A stretch of DNA of 64,000 nucleotides, taken from positions 1-64,000 of the forward strand of contig JAQTYU010000008.1 of NCBI GenBank assembly GCA_028688145.1, in the 5' to 3' direction. Under the pieces are notes generated by a model that was given only the letters and a program-made list of their open reading frames with translations, was not told the DNA's origin and ran no database searches. Positions 25,115-34,416 of the stretch are shown here, piece by piece; the stretch's first letter is position 1; each line of letters starts with the position of its first letter. This stretch comes from Thiotrichaceae bacterium (GTDB taxonomy: Bacteria > Pseudomonadota > Gammaproteobacteria > Beggiatoales > Beggiatoaceae). The position numbers and the translations under genes were made by a program.

Positions 25115-25543
25115 ATGAATACGCAACTCAGTGATGCCCGTGTCCTTATTTACCACAAGCACCCCACCAGTGCCCGCACCGTATTTTTGCGTTTAAATAA
25201 CAGTGTTTGCTTATTTGAGCCTTTGCCTGAACTTTCGCAACTTTTAGAAGTTCCTGTGGACTCGCCTGTGTTAATTCATCCCGCGCCTTTGCTGACTGCC
25301 GCCGAGCAGTTTTTTGGCATGAACAGCGGTGCTTTGGAATGGGACAAGGAATTTCACGCGCAATTAGATGTGCCACATGGTTTGGTGGCGGTGTTTTTGG
25401 CACGTTGTAAACTGATGGACCCGCCGCGTGAATTGGTGGCAGAAAAAGCAGCCAAATTTATCGCACTGACGGAAGCCCGTGGTTTGCCGCCTGTGGAATT
25501 AGAATTATTGCGGCGAGCCTATTCGGTGATTATGGAAGGTTAA
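25115..25543 (+). CDS. Uncharacterised last gene of the nif operon
   Basis: The 142-residue protein has no recognised domain. A beta-rich N-terminal half (ARVLIYHKHPTSARTVFLRL) leads to helices ending LLRRAYSVIMEG. No signal peptide, membrane segment or cysteine cluster is apparent. It follows the DUF364 gene by 21 nt and is itself followed by a terminator-like hairpin, so it closes the operon. Confidence 0.7.
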   Translation: MNTQLSDARVLIYHKHPTSARTVFLRLNNSVCLFEPLPELSQLLEVPVDSPVLIHPAPLLTAAEQFFGMNSGALEWDKEFHAQLDVPHGLVAVFLARCKLMDPPRELVAEKAAKFIALTEARGLPPVELELLRRAYSVIMEG

Positions 25544-25576
25544 ATTTTGCCTGAAGCTTAATTGAGCTTGCAAAAA

Positions 25577-25609
25577 AGTCCTGTCTTTTCGGAGATGGGG
25601 CTTTTTTTA
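25577..25609 (+). terminator. Terminator of the nif accessory operon
   Basis: AGTCCTGTCT pairs with AGATGGGGCT (several G-T pairs) around a TTTCGG loop and is followed by seven T residues, 33 nt after the last stop codon. Confidence 0.8.
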
Positions 25610-25926
25610 TGACTTATATTTTTCTTGTTTACACAGGTTTGGCACGAGAATGTAATTTTAAGTATGCTACAAAAAATTAGATGCAGCTCAGTTCTGACAG
25701 CATGTCTAAATGTGAACGGGGGAACGATGGATAATAATTATTTGAAATATTTACGCGATATTATTGTAACCTGAGTTCGGTTTAAGCTATTGGAACAAAG
25801 GAATCAAACCCTTTCTAGCAATATTCAAAGAAGGCAGTTTATCCTGATAAGGATAAGTGACCAAGCCTGCAACAATATTAATCATAATAATTGCTTAAAG
25901 AACGATGCCGCGAGTGTTCTAAGTTA
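25610..25926. other. Gene-poor stretch with a possible transposase remnant
   Basis: No intact gene is visible. On the minus strand, about 25793-25897 reads IIMINIVAGLVTYPYQDKLP and then SLNIARKGLIPLFQ before a stop, which looks like the C-terminal end of a DDE transposase, though I cannot place the family. A 15-codon stub (MDNNYLKYLRDIIVT) occurs at 25727-25774 on the plus strand. Both are low-confidence readings. Confidence 0.35.
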
Positions 25927-26579
25927 GGGCGTGTCATCAAATAGAAAGATAGGTTATTCTAAAGAGCTTAGAATGAAGAATCCCAAGGAATAAAGCATGA
26001 GTCGCCGTTACGCATTAACAACAATGGGCTAGATTAGAACCCCTCTTACCAGGGCGTAAAGGACAGGTAGGGAGAACCGCTAAAGATAACCGTTTGTTCA
26101 TTGAAGCCGTCCTATATCGTTATCGTAGCGGTATTCCTTGGAGAGACTGAGCTGAACGTTTTGGGGATTTTCGTGTGGTGCACACCCGTTTCACTCGTTG
26201 GTTGATGCTTTGGGCAATCCGCTCCTTTTTTTTAACGGCAGGACAGGCAAGTGACCTTGAGGGAGCTGATGAACTTCTCCCTCAAGTGGAGGTGGGATGC
26301 TCTGCTTAATGATAACCCTTTGATGTAGATAAGCCTGTCAGAGAGGTTTTAAGACTCAGGGGGATTGGTTGTGTGAAAAACCGTTTGAATCCTTGTGAGT
26401 ATGATAAAGAGCTTTACAAAGCCCGTCATTTGATAGAGAACTTCTTTTGCAAGTTGAAGCAGAGCGATAGCGACTCGATATGACAAACGTTCCGTTCATT
26501 TCTTGAGTGGCATTTACTTGGCTTCTATTCTCATTCTTTTGGCTTAATATCCCTCTAGTCACTATTTGATGACACGCCC
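25927..26579 (+). mobile_element. IS5-family element, copy C with both ends, degenerate
   Basis: Both ends are present: GGGCGTGTCATCAAATAG and its inverted complement ATTTGATGACACGCCC, flanked by TA on each side (a TA target duplication). The 653-bp element encodes a broken transposase: start MSRRYALTT, a frameshift to QWARLEPLLPGRKGQVGRT, a TGA after GIPWRD, then a deletion joining TRFTRW to the DALGNPL region, and later EYDKELYKARHLIENFFCKL. An intact IS of this type would be around 850 bp. It cannot make its own transposase. Confidence 0.9.
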
Positions 26580-27049
26580 TAGGGTTCTTTGTGTTGCCTT
26601 CGAGTTTTGGTTTTTTCTTTTGCCAAAGACTTCACCGCATTACGAGCTTTTTTCACCGCGAGTGCATTTTTCGTTTCCGCACTTGTCTCCGCTTTTGGGG
26701 TTAAATCCAAAGGTTTACACGGCATTATCTTTTCAAAAAATGCCCCTGTACAAGTACGGTGATAAGATTTTAAGCCATCCCACATATAACGAATGCCGGT
26801 CAATGCCGTGACCACTATCACCAATAACACCACCACTTTCAACAGCAAACGCGACACTTCCAACACTTTTTTGAATAAATATAACGCGCCTTGGGAAAGA
26901 TACAGCGTCAACACCGTCAGCAATAAGGTTACCAACAATGTGCCCAAAGTGCCCGCTAAAGTCGCCTCATGTATTTTGACTATTAACAGTTCGCTCCATC
27001 CAAAGATGAAGCGCATTAGCGTGTCTAGCAGCTCGGTTAATAGTTGCAC
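26579..27049 (-). CDS. Uncharacterised membrane protein, 3' end at an IS
   Basis: The 156-residue protein has two or three hydrophobic segments (about 30-55 and 68-95) followed by a soluble tail rich in Lys and Arg. I do not recognise a family. It lies 8 nt downstream of the TonB-dependent receptor gene on the same strand and is probably co-transcribed, so it could be an accessory to that transporter. Its TAG stop straddles the junction with IS copy C, so the original C-terminus may have been longer. Confidence 0.6.
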   Translation of the reverse strand: MQLLTELLDTLMRFIFGWSELLIVKIHEATLAGTLGTLLVTLLLTVLTLYLSQGALYLFKKVLEVSRLLLKVVVLLVIVVTALTGIRYMWDGLKSYHRTCTGAFFEKIMPCKPLDLTPKAETSAETKNALAVKKARNAVKSLAKEKTKTRRQHKEP

Positions 27050-27057
27050 AGTGCGCG

Positions 27058-29277
27058 TTAAAATTGGTAACGCAGTGTAAACATTAAACTACGCGGCTGT
27101 TGCGGCATGGCAGCAAAGGTGCTGGTTGCCGAGCCGCCCGCGTTGTAATAACGCCTATCCAACAAATTCAAAATATCAAAATTCAAAGACACATTTTTAA
27201 ACAATACGTTATTTGCCCCTAAGTGCAAATTCACCAAAGCATAGGCTGGCGATTGTTGGCGTTTACTGGGATTTTGTGGATCGGGTAATTCGGTATTGGT
27301 GCGGTCAATTAAATAGAGCTGCGGCGTAATAAAATATTTATCGCGGTAGGTGAAAGTCGTGCCCAGCTTGATTTTATTACGCGCCACATACGGAATATCC
27401 AAAGTTTTACCATTGTCTTGAACCGTACCCTGAATAAAGCTGTAACTGCCCCAAGTGCTCCATTTCCATTCGCCCCAAGCGCGTTGATAATTCAGCCCGA
27501 GGTCTGCGCCATATTGAGAACCACGCCCCAAATTATCCCGAATTGTGGTTTTTAAAATCTGCGCGCCTTCAATAAATTGGCGGGGCACAGCTTCCGTGCG
27601 CGTGCTAATTAAATCACGGTTTTGAATATAGTATAGATTCAATAAGCTATTGAAATCTTTAGTCCATTGTTGACTGACGCTAAATTCAAGATTTTTCGAT
27701 TTTTCAGGTTTTAACGAAGGATTCGGGGCGCGGAATTGCGAGCTAATATATTCCCCTTGCGCATTTTTCTTACCCGTAAATGTGCCATAACTGCCTAAAA
27801 TATCATCGGGCGCGGGGGCGCGAAAAGCTTCCCCATACAATAGTTTAACTACCGTGTCTTGCAACGGACGATACACTAAACCTAAGCGCGGATTCACGGT
27901 ATTTTCATAATCTGAATTGCGGTCATAACGCAGCCCGACGATGGTCGAAAACTGGGGCGACCAAGCTGCTTGCCATTGCAGATAAAAAGCAGAATTGCGA
28001 TAACTCAGTTCCGTTAAAGGCACGGGCAAAGTGGTATTCATAAAATACTGATTTTGCGCGTTAATTGGTTTATCGCGATTGAACGGCTGCGCTAAATTCG
28101 GCGTGACAAAAGAAGTATATTCTTCATAACTGAAACCGCCAATCAGCGAATTATTCGCATTTAATTTGTAATTAACTTGTTGTTCTAAAGCGCGTTTGCT
28201 GCCTTTGCTGTAATTATAACCCGCGCCAAAATCAGTAAACACATTGCGATATTGTGATTCGGGCGCGACTTCGTAAGTGTCATAATTAATATGGGTTTTT
28301 ATGCTTAAATCTTCATTCACCTGATGCTGATAAGTCGCATATAAGGTATTGATTTCCGTGTTCCATTGCCCTTCCTGCGTATAAAACACATTGGCAGGTT
28401 TGTCGCCTGTGCTGGTCAAACTACGGAAAAATGAACGATTAAAACCCAGCGTCCAATCTTGGGCAATTTTTAACTTCACAAATTCTGTGGAACTGTTGAT
28501 ATTGCCTACATAATTTTCGCGGTCTTTGGCAGCAACCACCACTTTTCCAGCAGAAGTCACTGCATTTACTTTAGCAAATTCATTAGGATAGTATTTAGAC
28601 AAATCCGCCGTGTCGGAACGTTGCTGATGTGAACCCATGACGAATTCCAAATCATCGCTGAGTTTTTTCCCCGCATGAATGCTGTTATAGATCGAATTAT
28701 TGCTGCCAAAACTGGTGCTTAAGCGCACGCCATTCACATCTTCCGCATCTTCAGTGATGATATTAATCACCCCTGAAAACGCATCAGCCCCATACAGTGT
28801 TGATGCAGGGCCGTATAAAATTTCAACTTGCTTGGCGTGGTATAATGGGAAATTGTCGCCGACGGGAATTTTCTCGCGGGTGGGGGAATCGATACGCACC
28901 CCATCTTGCAAGATTAAAAACTTGTTATTACTCAATTGCCCATGCAAAGTAATATTGTTGTAAGTTGAAGACTTGGTATTGCGCTGTAAATCAACGCCCG
29001 GCAAATCTTGTAATAAATCACTGAGATTGATATAACGACGTTGTTCGATCTGTTCCTTGGTAATCACCATCACCGAGGCGGGCGTGTCGGTCGCTTTTTC
29101 AGATTGACGCGAAGCCGTGGTAATTGGAACATCCAGCAATTCGGAAAGTGAGAGATTACGCAATTGTTTGACATTTAAATCAGCCGCTTCGGCAGCAAAG
29201 CTGAGATGTAAACAACAGCACAGCAAAACCAGTTTACGGTACAAGGTGGGAGAATATTGTGGTGTTATTGTTCTCAT
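27058..29277 (-). CDS. TonB-dependent outer-membrane receptor
   Basis: The 739-residue outer-membrane transporter takes up a siderophore, cobalamin or similar ligand using TonB energy. A signal peptide (about 1-31) is followed by a plug domain (about 55-170: TPASVMVITKEQIEQRR, DLLQDLPGVDLQR, YGPASTLYGADAFSGVINII) and a beta-barrel to the C-terminus, which ends in Phe (LMFTLRYQF). The ISTRTEAVPR and LKPEKSKNLEFS barrel segments are normal. The ligand cannot be told. No Fur box was recognised upstream, and the gene is divergent from kdsD. Confidence 0.9.
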   Translation of the reverse strand: MRTITPQYSPTLYRKLVLLCCCLHLSFAAEAADLNVKQLRNLSLSELLDVPITTASRQSEKATDTPASVMVITKEQIEQRRYINLSDLLQDLPGVDLQRNTKSSTYNNITLHGQLSNNKFLILQDGVRIDSPTREKIPVGDNFPLYHAKQVEILYGPASTLYGADAFSGVINIITEDAEDVNGVRLSTSFGSNNSIYNSIHAGKKLSDDLEFVMGSHQQRSDTADLSKYYPNEFAKVNAVTSAGKVVVAAKDRENYVGNINSSTEFVKLKIAQDWTLGFNRSFFRSLTSTGDKPANVFYTQEGQWNTEINTLYATYQHQVNEDLSIKTHINYDTYEVAPESQYRNVFTDFGAGYNYSKGSKRALEQQVNYKLNANNSLIGGFSYEEYTSFVTPNLAQPFNRDKPINAQNQYFMNTTLPVPLTELSYRNSAFYLQWQAAWSPQFSTIVGLRYDRNSDYENTVNPRLGLVYRPLQDTVVKLLYGEAFRAPAPDDILGSYGTFTGKKNAQGEYISSQFRAPNPSLKPEKSKNLEFSVSQQWTKDFNSLLNLYYIQNRDLISTRTEAVPRQFIEGAQILKTTIRDNLGRGSQYGADLGLNYQRAWGEWKWSTWGSYSFIQGTVQDNGKTLDIPYVARNKIKLGTTFTYRDKYFITPQLYLIDRTNTELPDPQNPSKRQQSPAYALVNLHLGANNVLFKNVSLNFDILNLLDRRYYNAGGSATSTFAAMPQQPRSLMFTLRYQF

Positions 29278-29467
29278 GATGTCCCATCAAATCGATCCAG
29301 TGAGTGAAGACACACGACAGCGAATAGCGGGATAAACAACTAGCTGTTTATAGCCCACTTACGTTACTATTGAGACAGTTAATTCTAAAAGCGCGCTGTA
29401 AATGTTCTTATTTCTTAAGGAATTCGGTGCTAAATAATGAATCATAATTTAAGGTTAAGTCTATCAA

Positions 29468-30448
29468 ATGTCAGCTCAACATGCTGAAAAACTTAAGGCG
29501 TTAGGGCTTGCGGTCATTCAAGCCGAAGCTCAGGCGGTCGCGCAGCTGGTTCATAAAGTCGATGCAACATTTGTGCAGGCTTGTGAATTAATGCTGGCAT
29601 GTCAGGGGCGCATTGTCGTCATCGGCATGGGCAAATCAGGACATATTGCCAATAAAATAGCCGCGACGCTGGCAAGCACGGGTAGCCCCGCATTTTTCGT
29701 GCATCCCGGTGAAGCCAGTCATGGCGATTTAGGCATGATTACCGCCAAAGACGTGGTGCTTGCTTTGTCGAATTCTGGCGAGACTGAAGAAATTCTCACG
29801 ATTTTGCCAATGATTAAACGCTTGGGCGTACCTTTGATTGGATTGACGGGTAATCCAAACGCTAGCATTGCCCGCGCCGCCAATTGTAATATTGATGTCA
29901 GTGTCGAAAAAGAAGCCTGTCCTTTGGGACTTGCCCCCACCTCCAGCACCACCGCAGCCCTTGCAATGGGCGACGCTTTGGCGGTTGCCTTGTTGGAAGC
30001 CAAGGGCTTTAGTGCCGCAGATTTTGCGCGTTCCCACCCGAAAGGGCGTTTAGGGCGGCGTTTATTACTGCTCACCAGCGACATCATGCACAGCGGCGAT
30101 AGCATTCCTAAAGTGGCGATAACTGCAAGTTTGCGCGATGCCTTGATGGAAATGACCCGTAAAGGTTTGGGCATGACTGCGATTGTGGGTGAACACGGGC
30201 AAGTGCTGGGGATTTATACCGACGGCGATTTGCGGCGCACTTTAGATAAGCAACTGGATTTACACAATACTTGCATCACCGAAGTGATGAACCGAAATTG
30301 CAAAACTATTGTTCCCGAAAGTTTAGCGGTTGATGCCTTAAGTGTGATGCAACAGCATAAAATCAATGGTTTATTAGTGATTAATTCTGAAAATATTTTA
30401 GTTGGCGCAGTACACATGCACGATTTATTAAGGGCTGGAGTGGTTTAA
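29468..30448 (+). CDS. kdsD: Arabinose-5-phosphate isomerase
   Basis: KdsD (KpsF family) interconverts ribulose-5-phosphate and arabinose-5-phosphate, the first step of Kdo synthesis for lipopolysaccharide. The 326-residue cytoplasmic enzyme has a SIS domain (about 40-175; VVIGMGKSGHIANKIAATLA, SNSGETEEI, ACPLGLAPTSST) and two CBS domains (about 205-325; DIMHSGDSIPKV, VMNRNCKTIVPE). It heads the kdsD-kdsC-lptC-lptA-lptB set, the standard gammaproteobacterial order. Confidence 0.96.
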   Translation: MSAQHAEKLKALGLAVIQAEAQAVAQLVHKVDATFVQACELMLACQGRIVVIGMGKSGHIANKIAATLASTGSPAFFVHPGEASHGDLGMITAKDVVLALSNSGETEEILTILPMIKRLGVPLIGLTGNPNASIARAANCNIDVSVEKEACPLGLAPTSSTTAALAMGDALAVALLEAKGFSAADFARSHPKGRLGRRLLLLTSDIMHSGDSIPKVAITASLRDALMEMTRKGLGMTAIVGEHGQVLGIYTDGDLRRTLDKQLDLHNTCITEVMNRNCKTIVPESLAVDALSVMQQHKINGLLVINSENILVGAVHMHDLLRAGVV

Positions 30449-30452
30449 CACA

Positions 30453-30995
30453 ATGAAAAAAATTCCTAAAAAAATTCTAGCACGCGCCAAACAAATCAAA
30501 CTGGCAATTTTTGATGTCGATGGCGTACTCACCGATGGCAGTTTGTTCATGGGTGATGATGGTCTCGAATATAAAGCGTTTAATGCCCGCGACGGTTTAG
30601 GCATGAAAATGTTACAAGCCTCTGGGGTGACGCTTGCGATTATCACGGGCAAAACCTCGCAAGTGGTGGAGCACCGCATGAGGGTATTAAATATCAAACA
30701 TGTGTTTCAAGGACAATTAGAGAAGCAAATTGCGTTTACAAAACTTTGTCACCAGTTAAAAATAGCCCCTGAGGCGGTGGCGTATTTGGGCGATGATGTG
30801 ATTGATGTACCTGTGTTGAAAAAAGTCGGTTTGGCGGTGGCGGTGGCAGATGCACACCCAATGATTTTGCCCTACACCCATTGGCAATTAGCGCATAAAG
30901 GTGGACGTGGTGCGGCACGAGAACTGTGTGAATTAATTATGTATGCCCAAGGCAATTTGGAAGCCCAAATGCAACGTTACGGTATTGATTTATAA
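30453..30995 (+). CDS. kdsC: Kdo-8-phosphate phosphatase
   Basis: KdsC dephosphorylates 3-deoxy-D-manno-octulosonate 8-phosphate to Kdo. This 180-residue HAD-superfamily C0 enzyme has the nucleophile motif FDVDGVLTDG (Asp at about 19), motif II ITGKTS and motif IV YLGDDVIDVPVL. The GGRGAARELCELI end is characteristic. It begins 4 nt after kdsD, so the genes are co-translated. Confidence 0.96.
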   Translation: MKKIPKKILARAKQIKLAIFDVDGVLTDGSLFMGDDGLEYKAFNARDGLGMKMLQASGVTLAIITGKTSQVVEHRMRVLNIKHVFQGQLEKQIAFTKLCHQLKIAPEAVAYLGDDVIDVPVLKKVGLAVAVADAHPMILPYTHWQLAHKGGRGAARELCELIMYAQGNLEAQMQRYGIDL

Positions 30996-30996
30996 T

Positions 30997-31569
30997 ATGT
31001 TCGCGCAACGTTGGCTGCTACTTTGGGGCTTACCACTGTTAGGTGTTGCCCTGCTCACGACGTGGTTAGTGTGGGATATTGGCGGCAAAAGTGACCGACG
31101 TAAAAAATCGGAAGTGGCCTTTCCTGACTACACCTTGAAAGATTTTGTCAGTGTGCGCATGAACGAACAAGGGCAATTAGTCGCGCTGTTACAGGCGAGC
31201 ACCATGCAGCATTATCCTGAAATCAATACCAAATTAACCCGCCCCTATTTAGTTTTTTATCAAAATGCGCAGCCGCTGTGGTATGTGTTGGCAGAATCGG
31301 GACAGATTTCGCCCGATCAGTCTCAAATTTGGCTGAACGGGAAAACTTACTTATGGCGCAGTGCCGTCTCGCCCGAGCAGTTGCCGATTGAAGTACACAC
31401 CACTGAAGTTCATATTCTTGTGCCTGAACAGATTGCCGAAACCGCGGCCCCTACCCACATTTTTAATGGTAAAAATACCAGCTCTGGCGTGGGGATGAAA
31501 GTCGGGCTACAAACCCACCTTATTGAATTACGCTCTCATGTGCGAGGACACTATGCACCGCAACCTTAA
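30997..31569 (+). CDS. lptC: LPS export periplasmic protein LptC
   Basis: LptC is the single-pass inner-membrane bridge that receives LPS from LptB2FG and passes it to LptA. The 190-residue product has an N-terminal membrane helix (about 5-27) and a beta-jellyroll domain beginning FPDYTLKDFVSVRMNEQGQL, with the LTRPYLVFY and HTTEVHILV strands. The ATG at 30997 follows the kdsC stop by 1 nt. The gene overlaps lptA by 17 nt. Confidence 0.92.
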   Translation: MFAQRWLLLWGLPLLGVALLTTWLVWDIGGKSDRRKKSEVAFPDYTLKDFVSVRMNEQGQLVALLQASTMQHYPEINTKLTRPYLVFYQNAQPLWYVLAESGQISPDQSQIWLNGKTYLWRSAVSPEQLPIEVHTTEVHILVPEQIAETAAPTHIFNGKNTSSGVGMKVGLQTHLIELRSHVRGHYAPQP

Positions 31570-32083
31570 TCTTATGATCGTTCTGTTAGTCCTGCTGTGG
31601 CAGAATGCCACTTTTGCGCTGTCTACCGACCGTGAACAACCGATCAAAATTGAAGCCGATACCGCCACCATTGATGATGGCAAAGGCTTTGGGGTGTATC
31701 AAGGGAATGTTGTGATTACTCAGGGCACGATTCTGATTAATGCGGATAAAGTGACCTTTCACTACAACCAAAAACAGCAATTAGAAAAAGTATTTGCCAA
31801 TGGAAATCCTGCACGTTTTAAACAACGCCCCGACAACAGCACTGAAGACCTGCACGCCAAGGCGCAGCAGATGGAATATTTCGCGCTGAAAGATATGCTA
31901 AACTTATTACAAGATGCCGAATTATGGCAGGGGAAAGATATTTTCACAGGACCGCGTATCAGCTACGATACCAAACAAAGTGTGATTAAAGCGGACAAGG
32001 GAGAAAAGAAGGAAGGACAACGGATTACGGTCACTTTGCAACCGCGTAATAATAAACCTCAACCTGCCACCCCTAAGCCATAA
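31553..32083 (+). CDS. lptA: LPS transport periplasmic protein LptA
   Basis: LptA forms the periplasmic filament that conveys LPS to LptD/E. The 176-residue product has a signal peptide (about 1-22) and the OstA-like domain with [37 protein letters not shown] and [10 protein letters not shown]. The start at 31553 sits within the end of lptC; a longer frame lacks a ribosome site. The C-terminal Pro/Asn-rich tail is typical. Confidence 0.93.
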   Translation: MHRNLNLMIVLLVLLWQNATFALSTDREQPIKIEADTATIDDGKGFGVYQGNVVITQGTILINADKVTFHYNQKQQLEKVFANGNPARFKQRPDNSTEDLHAKAQQMEYFALKDMLNLLQDAELWQGKDIFTGPRISYDTKQSVIKADKGEKKEGQRITVTLQPRNNKPQPATPKP

Positions 32084-32085
32084 TT

Positions 32086-32811
32086 ATGAGCACACTCATC
32101 GCACAGCATTTAGGAAAATCCTATAAAACCCGCCAAGTGGTTAGGGATGTGAGCCTACAAGTCAACAGTGGTGAAATCGTCGGCTTGCTGGGGGCGAATG
32201 GCGCGGGGAAAACCACCAGTTTTTATATGATTGTGGGTTTAATTCCCTGTGAACAAGGACGGGTTGCTTTAGACGATGATGACATCACTTATTTACCTAT
32301 GCACCGCCGCGCCCAAATGGGCTTGGGCTATCTGCCTCAAGAAACCTCCGTGTTTCGCAAACTCAGTGTCGAAGACAACATTCTTGCCATCCTCGAAGTT
32401 CAGAAAGGCTTGAATAAAGCCCAACGCTTGCAACGTCTCGATGAATTGCTTGAAGAATTTCATATTACACATTTGCGTAAATCTTTGGGCATGAGTTTGT
32501 CAGGCGGTGAGAAACGTCGGGTTGAAATTGCCCGCGCACTGGCGGCAAATCCACGTTTTATCCTGTTAGATGAACCCTTTGCAGGGGTGGACCCGATTGC
32601 GGTGCGCGATATTCAGCGTATTATCTCGCATTTAGCCAATTTAAAAATCGGGGTATTAATTACCGATCATAACGTGCGTGAGACCCTAGATATTTGCGAA
32701 CGTGCCTATATTGTAAATGAAGGGGCACTGATTGCTGAGGGCACACCCGAACATATCTTACAAAATAGCCGTGTACGCGAAGCATATCTTGGAGAGGATT
32801 TCAGATTATAA
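32086..32811 (+). CDS. lptB: LPS export ABC transporter ATPase LptB
   Basis: LptB powers extraction of LPS from the inner membrane with LptF/LptG. The 241-residue ABC ATPase has Walker [10 protein letters not shown]-loop LPQE, signature LSGGEKRR, Walker [13 protein letters not shown] and switch histidine in [12 protein letters not shown]. The [10 protein letters not shown] and YLGEDFRL segments are LptB-specific. It starts 2 nt after lptA. rpoN follows after about 55 nt, an arrangement conserved in gammaproteobacteria. Confidence 0.97.
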   Translation: MSTLIAQHLGKSYKTRQVVRDVSLQVNSGEIVGLLGANGAGKTTSFYMIVGLIPCEQGRVALDDDDITYLPMHRRAQMGLGYLPQETSVFRKLSVEDNILAILEVQKGLNKAQRLQRLDELLEEFHITHLRKSLGMSLSGGEKRRVEIARALAANPRFILLDEPFAGVDPIAVRDIQRIISHLANLKIGVLITDHNVRETLDICERAYIVNEGALIAEGTPEHILQNSRVREAYLGEDFRL

Positions 32812-32866
32812 TGCTCATATTCACTCCAACACTTGACGCTCACGAAACCACTAGAATAATGATGCT

Positions 32867-34390
32867 ATGAAACAATCGCTCCAACTACGTCTCGGTCAGC
32901 AAATCACCATGACCCCCCAATTGCAACAAGCGATTAAGCTGTTGCAGTTATCGACATTAGACTTACAGCTCGAAATTCAGCAAGTGCTCGACTCTAACAT
33001 CATGTTAGAAGAAGTGGTTGATGACGATTTTGATGCCGAGATGGAAGTGCTCAAAGAATTTGATGGAGCGGAAAATACCGCGAGTTATGAAGAAAATATT
33101 TCTCCCACGCATCAAGATTCACACGAAGATTATGAAGTAGAACTGCCTGAAACCGCAGAAGAAATTCGGCTAGAAAGCATGACCGATATTCCCGAAGATT
33201 TGTCGGTGGACAGTTCTTGGGATGATATTTATGAAGGCTTGCCCAATCACAGCGATTATCCCAACGGCGACAGTTCGGGCAAAGATATTTTTAATCAAAA
33301 TAACACGGAAGAAACCCTACGCGAGCATTTGCTGTGGCAATTGGAATTAACCCCGTTCAGCGATACTGATCGTGCGGTTGCCCATGCGATTATTCACGCT
33401 TTAGATGATGATGGTTATTTACATATTCCCCTAGAAGACATCATTCAAAGCGTAGACGAAGGCGTAGAAATTGATGAAGTGGAAGTTGTACTACATCGGC
33501 TGCAACATTTTGACCCGATTGGGATTGCCGCCCGTTCGCTCGGTGAATGTTTAGTCTTACAACTCTCAGCGCTGCCCCAAGACACCCCGTGGTTGGCTGA
33601 GGCAAAACATTTAGCCAAAGATTATTTAGAAATTTTGGGCGCACACGATTATGTGCAACTTGCCAAACGCATGAAGCTAAGCCGTGAAGAATTACAACCG
33701 ATTGTCAGCTTGATTCAGTCGTTGAACCCACGCCCAGGCGGACAATTGGGCAATCATCAAGCAAGCTATGTCGTGCCTGATGTGTTTGTGCGCAAAGTGA
33801 AAGGCGTGTGGCGGGTCGAACTCAATGCAGAAATTGCCCCTAAATTGCGGATTAACAGTTATTACGCGAGTTTAGTGTCGCGCTGCAAAACCCGCGAAGA
33901 AACCAGTAGCTTAAAAAATCATTTGCAAGAAGCCCGCTGGTTTATTAAAAGCTTACAAAGTCGGCATGAAACCTTACTCAAAGTGGCAAAGTGCATTGTC
34001 GATAAGCAAAGTGAATTCTTAGAATACGGCGACGAGGCGATGAAACCCTTGGTGTTACACGACATTGCCAGTGAATTAGAAATGCACGAATCCACGATTT
34101 CGCGGGTGACGACGCAAAAATATTTGCATACACCGCGCGGGATTTTTGAGCTGAAATACTTTTTTTCAAGCCATGTGAGCACGAATAATGGCGGCGAATG
34201 CTCTTCTACTGCCATTCGAGCCCTTATCAAGAAGTTAATTGCGTCTGAAAGTAGCGCGAAACCGCTCAGTGATAGTAAAATCGCTGACATTTTATCCAAT
34301 CGGGGAATTAATGTTGCACGTCGCACGGTGGCAAAATACCGTGAGGCGATGGTGATTCCTCCCTCTAACGAACGTAAACGTTTAGCATAA
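32867..34390 (+). CDS. rpoN: RNA polymerase sigma-54 factor
   Basis: RpoN directs RNA polymerase to -24/-12 promoters that need an activator ATPase such as NifA or NtrC. The 507-residue product has the glutamine/leucine-rich region I (LRLGQQITMTPQLQQAIKLL), an acidic region II (about 45-150), the core-binding domain, the DNA-binding HTH and a C-terminal RpoN box ARRTVAKYRE. The nif accessory promoter at 21779 is a likely target. Confidence 0.97.
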   Translation: MKQSLQLRLGQQITMTPQLQQAIKLLQLSTLDLQLEIQQVLDSNIMLEEVVDDDFDAEMEVLKEFDGAENTASYEENISPTHQDSHEDYEVELPETAEEIRLESMTDIPEDLSVDSSWDDIYEGLPNHSDYPNGDSSGKDIFNQNNTEETLREHLLWQLELTPFSDTDRAVAHAIIHALDDDGYLHIPLEDIIQSVDEGVEIDEVEVVLHRLQHFDPIGIAARSLGECLVLQLSALPQDTPWLAEAKHLAKDYLEILGAHDYVQLAKRMKLSREELQPIVSLIQSLNPRPGGQLGNHQASYVVPDVFVRKVKGVWRVELNAEIAPKLRINSYYASLVSRCKTREETSSLKNHLQEARWFIKSLQSRHETLLKVAKCIVDKQSEFLEYGDEAMKPLVLHDIASELEMHESTISRVTTQKYLHTPRGIFELKYFFSSHVSTNNGGECSSTAIRALIKKLIASESSAKPLSDSKIADILSNRGINVARRTVAKYREAMVIPPSNERKRLA

Positions 34391-34416
34391 CAATACAAAA
34401 AAAGGAGCATGACAAA

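Noticed and set aside
25636..25660. TGGCACGAGAATG resembling a second sigma-54 promoter after the nif terminator
   Set aside because: The -12 GC element is missing at the required distance and no gene follows.
29281..29467. Fur box between the TonB receptor and kdsD
   Set aside because: No GATAATGATWATCATTATC-like match was found; the ligand and regulation of the receptor remain unassigned.
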